From assembly GCA_034438135.1 (NCBI GenBank), contig DAOTTL010000375.1, positions 1-6,033 on the forward strand: DNA of 6,033 nt, in the 5' to 3' direction. The notes beneath the pieces are model-generated. The model made no database searches. It was not told the DNA's origin and worked only from the letters and a program-made list of their open reading frames with translations. The stretch's first letter is position 1. Each line of letters opens with the position of its first letter. This document shows positions 1 through 4,698 of this stretch, in pieces. A program made the translations under genes and the position numbers. Origin of the DNA: Paraktedonobacter sp034438135. GTDB lineage: Bacteria > Chloroflexota > Ktedonobacteria > Ktedonobacterales > Ktedonobacteraceae.

Positions 1-208
1 AAGTTCTCCTGAACTTTGGAAACACGAAAAAACTAATTACTTCATTATGTCGCAAGAAGTTAGCAGCTGCCAATTTCTGGCAGCTGCGCCGCCACATCTT
101 CAGGATAAATGGATGAGTTTTCCAGCAGCTTTGCTACTGAAAGACTCATCCATTTATCCCTTATTTTCTTTGCTAGACGCTGAAGGCCGACAGTCCCCCG
201 GCGGGCTG
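1..208. other. Non-coding region downstream of the oxidoreductase
   Basis: No credible reading frame is seen here. The stretch holds a small inverted repeat at its left edge (AAGTTC at 1-6 and GAACTT at 11-16) and the large palindromic element A described separately. It forms the 3' flank of the oxidoreductase gene, whose stop codon is at 209-211. No T-run follows the palindrome on the minus strand, so it is not a textbook intrinsic terminator. Confidence 0.6.
74..159 (-). repeat. Bipartite palindromic element A
   Basis: Read on the minus strand, the element is a 57-nt palindrome (159 to 103; 27-nt arms, 3-nt loop), an 8-nt spacer, a 17-nt hairpin (94 to 78) and GAAA. The outer 16 bp of the palindrome (103-118 with 144-159) are perfect. 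The remaining stem has two G.U wobbles and one C.A mismatch as minus-strand RNA, but two C.A mismatches and one G.U as plus-strand RNA. The 17-nt hairpin is also better paired on the minus strand, so that RNA sense is favoured. It matches element B at 3133-3218 without gaps. The small hairpin overlaps an alternative 10-bp stem (63-72 with 78-87), so two folds compete. It begins about 50 nt after the oxidoreductase stop and would lie in its 3' untranslated region. Confidence 0.8.
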
Positions 209-1231
209 CTACGAATTTAAGGGCCATTTATGGCCGGCAGATTGATAGATAGCTTCAAGTGTAGCGATATTCTCCAGAGACTCTTCGAGACTAAATGCCG
301 GTGAAGTACCAGATCGCACACAGGCCCCAAAATGTTCAATCTCCATAATATAGGAATTAACGGGCGAGATTCTCTGGCGAATTGTCTGATCTTCCAGCGA
401 GAGTACAACCTCAGAGCCACTTTGTGCATCTGGACTAAATGGCCTGGGAAGGGTCAATGAACCTTTTTCGCCAAGCACCTCAACAACCTGACTTTGAGGA
501 AGAAGAAAGCTACAGTCGATGACAGCCTGACGTCCTGCGCCAAAGTCCAGTACGGCTGAAGTAGACTGTTCGACCGAACCCGCTTCGTTAGGATAGACGC
601 GAGCAGCTACTGCCACCGGGGGACGACCATAGACTGCCCGGCAGAAATTGATCGGATAACAGCCGATGTCCATGAGTGATCCACCAGCCAGTTGCGGCTG
701 CAAACGAACATCGTTGGAGCCTGAAGTAAGAAAAATAGGAAACGAGAAAGAGGCTCGAACCAATCTCACTTCACCCAGACGGCCACTATTGATTTGCTCC
801 AGTGCCCAGATAGTCTGTGGATGAAAACGATACATAAAGGCTTCCATAAGGAATCGCTCGCTCTCACGAGCAGCCTCAATCATCCTTCGACCCTCGGCAG
901 CAGTCACAGCTAGAGGCTTCTCACAGAGCACATGCTTACCCGCATGTAATGCTTTGATCGTCCATTCGGCATGAAGCCCATTCGGCAGAGGATTATAAAT
1001 AGCCTCAATCTCTGTATCATTGAGGAGTTCCTCGTAACTCTCATAAATACGCAGATCGGACTCATTGCGCAAAAGCTCACGGGCACGTGCCGGGTCTCGA
1101 CTGCCCAAAGCCATCAGTTGCGCACTCTCCGAATTCCTGATTGCTGGAATAACCGAATTCAGGGCAATTCTCGCCGTACTCAGAACACCCCAACGCACCG
1201 GTGCTAGACCGGGATCAACCTGATTTTCCAT
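209..1231 (-). CDS. Gfo/Idh/MocA-family NAD(P)-dependent oxidoreductase
   Basis: This is a cytoplasmic dehydrogenase of about 340 residues, the usual length for the family. The N-terminal Rossmann fold begins with WGVLSTARIA (residues 14-23), a variant of the dinucleotide-binding turn. The family signature CEKPLA is at 103-108, with the expected catalytic Lys105. GGSLMDIGCYPIN (183-195) supplies Asp188 and Tyr192. A Tyr here rather than His, together with MEAFMYRFHPQ (129-139), resembles the dihydrodiol dehydrogenase / D-xylose 1-dehydrogenase branch, so the substrate is probably a sugar or trans-diol; it cannot be fixed from sequence. The ATG at 1229-1231 is chosen because AGGAA lies just upstream and the Rossmann strand starts soon after. 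An in-frame GTG at 1271-1273 would add 14 residues running through the ribosome-binding region. The gene lies 201 bp after the CoA-ligase gene on the same strand, so co-transcription is possible but unproven. Confidence 0.9.
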   Translation of the reverse strand: MENQVDPGLAPVRWGVLSTARIALNSVIPAIRNSESAQLMALGSRDPARARELLRNESDLRIYESYEELLNDTEIEAIYNPLPNGLHAEWTIKALHAGKHVLCEKPLAVTAAEGRRMIEAARESERFLMEAFMYRFHPQTIWALEQINSGRLGEVRLVRASFSFPIFLTSGSNDVRLQPQLAGGSLMDIGCYPINFCRAVYGRPPVAVAARVYPNEAGSVEQSTSAVLDFGAGRQAVIDCSFLLPQSQVVEVLGEKGSLTLPRPFSPDAQSGSEVVLSLEDQTIRQRISPVNSYIMEIEHFGACVRSGTSPAFSLEESLENIATLEAIYQSAGHKWPLNS

Positions 1232-1235
1232 CAAA

Positions 1236-1250
1236 TTCCTGATTCCTCTT
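1236..1250 (-). promoter_or_regulatory. Ribosome binding site of the oxidoreductase
   Basis: The minus strand reads AAGAGGAATCAGGAATTTG and then ATG. It offers two purine-rich runs: AGGAA 4 nt from the ATG and GAGGA 12 nt from it. Neither spacing is ideal, but their position supports the ATG at 1231 over the upstream GTG, which would have them inside the coding sequence. Confidence 0.55.
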
Positions 1251-1361
1251 TTTTTTAGAGCATAAGTCAACACAAGTGCTCAAAACGACGATCACCCAAC
1301 CACCAGTCTCTCTCACCTATTTTTCTTTTGAAACGATTCAGCTACGATTGCAGATACTCTC

Positions 1362-1401
1362 CTGTACTCTCTCTTTCGTCTGGGACGAAGAGAAAGTACA
1401 G
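1362..1401 (-). terminator. Imperfect stem-loop between ligase and oxidoreductase
   Basis: Arms 1362-1380 and 1384-1401 (CTGTACTCTCTCTTTCGTC and GACGAAGAGAAAGTACAG) pair over almost their whole length with one bulge and a TGG loop. The structure lies about 30 nt downstream of the ligase stop codon. No T-run follows it on the minus strand; a T-run instead precedes it. It may be a weak or factor-assisted terminator, an mRNA-processing site, or a 3'-end stabiliser. Confidence 0.4.
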
Positions 1402-1432
1402 CAAAAAAGAGAACCAATCGCTCAAAAAACAC

Positions 1433-2701
1433 TCAATGAGGACGGCGGTCTTCTACCCGAGCCGCCTTCATCTCAAAACGCGGTAGACTTTCAGACGGCA
1501 CAACCTCAATAGGCACGCGAAGGTTCAGCGACAGGCGCAACTCCTCCTGCAATGTTGGCACCAGTTGGACGGGACACTCCACTTTGAGGGCTATCTCATC
1601 CATCACCCCGTCACACGTTAGAATAATACGATACTCTTGAACCTCTGGAAAGCGATGCAGAATATCAGCAAGGGCTGAAGGATAGACATTGATACCTCGT
1701 ACAATCAACATATCATCAGCACGTCCAAGGACGCCACCTGGCAACAGCAGAAAACTTCGTCCACATCCACACCCATAGCCACCATTCCGCACCAGATCAC
1801 CAGTACGATAACGCAAGGCCGGAAAGCCCCAGCGTCCCAGATTGGTTAACACCAGTTCGCCCACCTCATCTGGTGGAGCAGCGTCTCCAGTTAATGGATT
1901 GATGATCTCTGCCAAAAACTCGCCCTCGTTGATATGTATTCCTAGCTGCTCAGAGCATGAGAAGCCAAATGCTCCCATCTCCGTCATACCCGCCTGATCA
2001 TATGTGCGAGCATGCCAGAGGTGCTCAATCCGCTGACGGGTTGCCGGGATAGAGGCTCCCGGCTCACCAGCGTGAATCGTAACACGAATATTCATCTGTC
2101 CAAGATCAATCTTATGCTGCTGAGCAACCTCGGCCAGACGCAGCGCATAGCTAGGTGTACAGACCAGCACGGTCGCACCTATATCCTGCATAGCACGCAG
2201 ACGCTGGATGGACTCTAAACCTCCCCCTGGCACAGTCAACGCTCCTAAACGCTTAGACCCCTCGTAGGCTGCCCAAAAACCAATAAATGGCCCAAAATTA
2301 AAAGCCAGATAGACAATATCATCCCGCGTCACTCCAGCAGCTTCGTACGCAGTCACCCAACAATCCGCCCACCAATCCCAACTCTCCTGCGTATCAAGTA
2401 CCTTAAAAGGCTTACCAGTTGTCCCTGAGGTCTGGTGCATACGTACATAATGGTTCAATGGGTAGGTCACGTTACTTCCAAATAATGCATGCAATAGTTG
2501 ATCCTCGACAAACTCATGCTTCGTTGTGAGAGGAATATGGCGCAGATCTTTCAAATTACGCAGCGAAAGCGAGTCCTGGGAACGCCTATATTTCTGCGTA
2601 TAGAAGGGATTGCGCGGAAGAATGCGCTGAAGCCCTACTTGCAGCCGAGCAAGCTGATGAGCCTCTATCAGCTCACGATCCGCGATCTCCAATTGAGACA
2701 T
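1433..2701 (-). CDS. Phenylacetate-CoA ligase-like adenylate-forming enzyme
   Basis: A 422-residue protein of the acyl/aryl-CoA ligase branch typified by PaaK, close to that family's usual length. It would activate a carboxylic acid with ATP to an acyl-adenylate and then form the CoA thioester, in the cytoplasm. Visible motifs in order: the ATP-binding P-loop TSGTTGKP (91-98); YDQAGMTE (234-241), the counterpart of the YGxTE motif; RYRTGD (297-302); a CGCGR segment (311-315), in a place where PaaK relatives carry a CxCGR motif; GRADDMLIVRGINVYP (326-341), the hinge and start of the C-terminal domain; and a terminal LPRFEMKAARVEDRR (406-420) with the expected catalytic Lys412. The ATG at 2699-2701 has AAGGAAG 7 nt upstream. 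No other phenylacetate-pathway gene is in view, so the substrate is open: an aryl-acetate, a benzoate-type acid or another acid. Confidence is high for family, low for substrate. Confidence 0.9.
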   Translation of the reverse strand: MSQLEIADRELIEAHQLARLQVGLQRILPRNPFYTQKYRRSQDSLSLRNLKDLRHIPLTTKHEFVEDQLLHALFGSNVTYPLNHYVRMHQTSGTTGKPFKVLDTQESWDWWADCWVTAYEAAGVTRDDIVYLAFNFGPFIGFWAAYEGSKRLGALTVPGGGLESIQRLRAMQDIGATVLVCTPSYALRLAEVAQQHKIDLGQMNIRVTIHAGEPGASIPATRQRIEHLWHARTYDQAGMTEMGAFGFSCSEQLGIHINEGEFLAEIINPLTGDAAPPDEVGELVLTNLGRWGFPALRYRTGDLVRNGGYGCGCGRSFLLLPGGVLGRADDMLIVRGINVYPSALADILHRFPEVQEYRIILTCDGVMDEIALKVECPVQLVPTLQEELRLSLNLRVPIEVVPSESLPRFEMKAARVEDRRPH

Positions 2702-2708
2702 GGAAATT

Positions 2709-2715
2709 CTTCCTT
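2709..2715 (-). promoter_or_regulatory. Ribosome binding site of the CoA ligase
   Basis: AAGGAAG on the minus strand lies 7 nt before the ATG at 2701, which is near-ideal spacing and fixes the start. Confidence 0.7.
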
Positions 2716-2776
2716 TCTCTGGGATGCCATGGTGGAAAATACCTGGTATATAATCGCTTAATCTTTATTACTCCCG

Positions 2777-2806
2777 TTTATATATCCTTTTTTCCCCGGC
2801 TGTCGA
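2777..2806 (-). promoter_or_regulatory. Candidate proximal promoter of the CoA ligase
   Basis: The minus strand reads TCGACA (2801-2806, 5 of 6 matches to the -35 consensus), an 18-nt spacer, then TATAAA (2777-2782, 5 of 6 matches to the -10 consensus). An overlapping TATATA gives a 16-nt spacer. Transcription from here would give a leader of roughly 70 nt. This rests on pattern matching to the sigma-70-type consensus only. Confidence 0.4.
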
Positions 2807-2866
2807 AACGAACTATAACCTGAACTATTTTCATGAATAGTCTTTGTTTCATGGATACGGCTATCT

Positions 2867-2895
2867 ATTATATCATTCCCTGGCCTGTCTGACAG
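2867..2895 (-). promoter_or_regulatory. Candidate distal promoter of the CoA ligase (extended -10)
   Basis: The minus strand has a perfect extended -10, TGATATAAT (2867-2875), preceded after exactly 17 nt by CTGTCA (2890-2895, 4 of 6 matches to TTGACA). A start near 2860 would give an unusually long leader of about 160 nt, with room for regulation. A weak 6-bp inverted repeat (ACTATT 2824-2829, AATAGT 2836-2841) lies in that leader. Confidence 0.5.
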
Positions 2896-2896
2896 G
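2884..2896. promoter_or_regulatory. Perfect 13-bp palindrome over the -35 box, operator candidate
   Basis: CCTGTC-T-GACAGG is a perfect inverted repeat with 6-bp arms around one base. It covers the -35 box of the distal ligase promoter, a place where a dimeric repressor would block RNA polymerase. No regulator gene lies in the window to pair it with, and its short length means chance is not excluded. Confidence 0.4.
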
Positions 2897-2929
2897 TTGT
2901 ATAAAACAGATGAGTTTTCCCTACCTTTT

Positions 2930-2950
2930 CAGCGGCTTGTAAAGCCGCTG
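2930..2950. repeat. 9-bp hairpin with 3-nt loop
   Basis: CAGCGGCTT (2930-2938) and AAGCCGCTG (2942-2950) are perfect inverted repeats around GTA. No T-run follows on either strand and no gene ends nearby, so it is not an evident terminator. It lies upstream of the distal ligase promoter and may belong to the same class of intergenic palindromic repeats as its neighbours. Confidence 0.55.
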
Positions 2951-2981
2951 TTGCCGTCACATCGCGCTCCGGCAGGGAGGC

Positions 2982-2991
2982 CCCTGCACCC
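2982..2991 (+). repeat. Left 10-bp direct repeat flanking the MITE-like element
   Basis: CCCTGCACCC abuts the left inverted end at 2992 with no gap and is identical to the copy that abuts the right end. This is best read as a target-site duplication. Confidence 0.7.
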
Positions 2992-3083
2992 CTTACAAGA
3001 CTCTGTTGTCGAAGGCGATTCGCGGGCGAATGGCCCCCCCAACCCTTCTTTTTTGAGGGATTTCGGCAACAGAGTCTTGTAAG
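2992..3083. mobile_element. 92-bp MITE-like element with 17-bp inverted ends
   Basis: The ends are perfect 17-bp terminal inverted repeats, CTTACAAGACTCTGTTG (2992-3008) and its complement (3067-3083). They extend to 22 bp with one mismatch. The interior has no gene; it holds a 6-bp hairpin (ATTCGC 3018-3023, GCGAAT 3026-3031) and a poly-pyrimidine stretch. The element is flanked exactly by a 10-bp direct repeat, CCCTGCACCC, at 2982-2991 and 3084-3093, as expected of a target-site duplication. This is the structure of a non-autonomous element moved by a transposase elsewhere in the genome. The transposase family is not identified. Confidence 0.75.
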
Positions 3084-3093
3084 CCCTGCACCC
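3084..3093 (+). repeat. Right 10-bp direct repeat flanking the MITE-like element
   Basis: This copy of CCCTGCACCC starts immediately after the right inverted end at 3083. It is also the first part of a second, degenerate arrangement that continues to 3118. Confidence 0.7.
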
Positions 3094-3118
3094 TCCTTAC
3101 TTGTAAGACTGTACCCTC
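3086..3118. repeat. Possible collapsed remnant of a second MITE-like copy
   Basis: CTGCACCCTC (3086-3095) is repeated as CTGTACCCTC (3109-3118, 9 of 10 identical). The segment between them, CTTACTTGTAAG (3096-3107), contains the outermost bases of both inverted ends of the neighbouring element. This could be an excision or deletion scar of a second insertion, or simple local duplication. Confidence 0.4.
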
Positions 3119-3130
3119 TTCCCCAAAAGG

Positions 3131-3218
3131 AAGGAGAGATGGATGCGCTTGCCAGCAGCTAAGCTGCTGGCAAGCGCATCCATCTCTCCTTAGAAGATGG
3201 CGGTTCAACCGCCAGAAA
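3131..3218 (+). repeat. Bipartite palindromic element B (61-nt palindrome plus hairpin)
   Basis: 3131-3191 is a perfect palindrome with 30-bp arms around a single central base (3161). A 17-nt hairpin (TGGCGGTT, C, AACCGCCA; 3198-3214) follows after 6 nt, and then GAAA. The layout and much of the sequence match element A on the opposite strand. It lies just past the kinase stop codon (3236-3238). Read in the kinase direction, the palindrome is followed by TTCCTTTTGGGG, so it may terminate the kinase transcript, although the T-run is broken. Its G+C-rich perfect stem could also form a DNA cruciform. Confidence 0.85.
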
Positions 3219-3235
3219 CAATGTCTGATAGCTCG

Positions 3236-4669
3236 CTATGGAGTTACGCTCCATAGGCCATATTCTCCTCCCGCACACTGACCAGAAGAGGTATCGACGC
3301 TGCAATAGTTACCCACAATAGAGCCGTCATCGTGAACAACTCCGTCAAAGAAGAGCGCAGCTTGATTTGTCTGTCCCTCGACAGTTAACAAAACATGCTT
3401 TGAAACATCTACGACACCCGAAAAAGGACGACTATGCAGAGCATGATTCTCGTTAAAGACACCCATAACGGTCTGGCTATTCTGATGAATAGAGGCAAAA
3501 GAGATTGAGTCAGTGGCATGCGTCAAAAGATTATTCAGAGTACCCTCATAAGTCGAGACCAGGAGAGGATAATCAACGCTGGCAGCAGATGTCGGAACTG
3601 GACGTTGGGTAGAGGTTGCGCCCACATGTGTTTGAGGGGCAGAGCTAAAGGAGGGAGAATAAAACCAGAAACCTCCTACCAGGCCAGCCACAAGGAAGAG
3701 CAGCAACACCACAACCGGCACCCACAGCTTCTTCCTCCTGAATGTCAACGAGTGAGATTTTTTCTCTTCTGGGAGAAAAATAGCGGGATCTGTTTGAACC
3801 TGCTCGGAGGAAAAATCTTCTTCCTCTCCCTCACCACGTAACGCCTCCCAAAATTCCTCAGTGGTCGCAAAACGCCGTTCCTGATTAAGAGCAAGCCCCC
3901 GCTGGATCGTCTGAGATGCTCGGACCGGAATTGTTGCATACAGATCATGTAACGGGACAAGTAGATCAGGGTGCTTACTGGCAACTTTCGTCAGACGTTG
4001 CAGAGCGTCAGCAGGGGGAGAGCCACTGAGCAGGGTATAACAGGTGGCAGCAAGGCCATAGACATCGGCACGTGGACTGGTCCCCATGCCGCTGTACTGT
4101 TCCGGTGAGCTATAGCCAGGCGAACAGTGGCGAATAGCGGTGGTAGTTGCATCGGCCTGATACTCTCTGGCAATCCCAAAATCGACCAGAAAGGTCCCTG
4201 CTCCATTTTTCGGAACAACGATGTTCGATGGTTTAATATCTCGATGAATCAATGGAGGGTTCTGCTGATGAAGATAGCTCAGAGCCTCAGAGATTGGCTG
4301 AAGCATAGCCAGAACTTCAACAAACGAAAAAACTCGACCCGGTTGCTTCTTGCGCAGAACCTCCAGGTTCGGTCCCTCAATATAATCCATCAACATATAA
4401 AAACGATCGTTTTCCTCAAAGACCCCTCGAACTTTGGGTAAAGAACGATGATCGAGACGCTTTAAAATGTCGCTTTCAAACAACAATCGGTTTTTCTCAT
4501 CCTCATTCTGCTCTCTCAGCTCTTTAAGAGCAATAAATGAGCCGCCTTCCTGCTGATCTTTGACCAGGTAGACGGCCCCAAAGCCTCCTTTGCCGAGCAG
4601 AGACTCTATACGATAGCGGCTCCTCAGCAATGTTCCGACAGGATAAATGGCTTGAAGTCTCTTTTGCAT
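3236..4669 (-). CDS. PknB-type transmembrane Ser/Thr protein kinase
   Basis: A 477-residue membrane kinase. The cytoplasmic kinase domain (about 18-280) has all catalytic elements: Gly loop GKGGFG (26-31), Lys49 in ALKEL, helix-C Glu65, HRDIKPSN (142-149) with catalytic Asp144, DFG (163-165), and APE-like SPE (188-190). The activation loop has three Thr (175-177) that line up with the autophosphorylated Thr pair of mycobacterial PknB. The usual GT of the P+1 loop is CS. A 35-residue acidic-to-basic juxtamembrane segment leads to one membrane span (about 315-337) and a roughly 140-residue outer domain with no PASTA repeats. That domain is beta-rich in appearance, with Gly-rich turns and two Cys (456, 465) that could form a disulfide; it is presumably a sensor with unknown ligand. 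The ATG at 4667-4669 is chosen for its GAGGAG site; an upstream in-frame ATG at 4726 would overlap the preceding gene. It follows the transpeptidase by 29 bp, so one operon is likely. Confidence 0.92.
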   Translation of the reverse strand: MQKRLQAIYPVGTLLRSRYRIESLLGKGGFGAVYLVKDQQEGGSFIALKELREQNEDEKNRLLFESDILKRLDHRSLPKVRGVFEENDRFYMLMDYIEGPNLEVLRKKQPGRVFSFVEVLAMLQPISEALSYLHQQNPPLIHRDIKPSNIVVPKNGAGTFLVDFGIAREYQADATTTAIRHCSPGYSSPEQYSGMGTSPRADVYGLAATCYTLLSGSPPADALQRLTKVASKHPDLLVPLHDLYATIPVRASQTIQRGLALNQERRFATTEEFWEALRGEGEEEDFSSEQVQTDPAIFLPEEKKSHSLTFRRKKLWVPVVVLLLFLVAGLVGGFWFYSPSFSSAPQTHVGATSTQRPVPTSAASVDYPLLVSTYEGTLNNLLTHATDSISFASIHQNSQTVMGVFNENHALHSRPFSGVVDVSKHVLLTVEGQTNQAALFFDGVVHDDGSIVGNYCSVDTSSGQCAGGEYGLWSVTP

Positions 4670-4675
4670 GCAATG

Positions 4676-4681
4676 CTCCTC
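4676..4681 (-). promoter_or_regulatory. Ribosome binding site of the kinase
   Basis: GAGGAG lies 6 nt upstream of the ATG at 4669, in the 29-bp gap after the transpeptidase stop. It decides this start over the ATG at 4726, which lies inside the preceding gene. Confidence 0.8.
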
Positions 4682-4698
4682 GCAAAGCGTGTTCCTGG

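Noticed and set aside
1232..1273. Extended N-terminus of the oxidoreductase from a GTG at 1273
   Set aside because: The 14 added residues run through the purine-rich ribosome-binding region and are not expected in the family; the ATG at 1231 is better placed.
971..1512. Plus-strand frames at 971-1207 and 1276-1512
   Set aside because: They are antisense to the oxidoreductase or cross the stem-loop and the ligase 3' end, with no start signal or recognisable content.
2897..3208. Short reading frames on both strands across the intergenic region
   Set aside because: They are formed by reading through the MITE-like element and the palindrome, have no convincing ribosome binding site and resemble no known protein.
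2930..3218. CRISPR array suggested by many short inverted and direct repeats
   Set aside because: The repeats differ in sequence and length and have no regular spacer spacing; they are separate palindromes and a MITE-like element.
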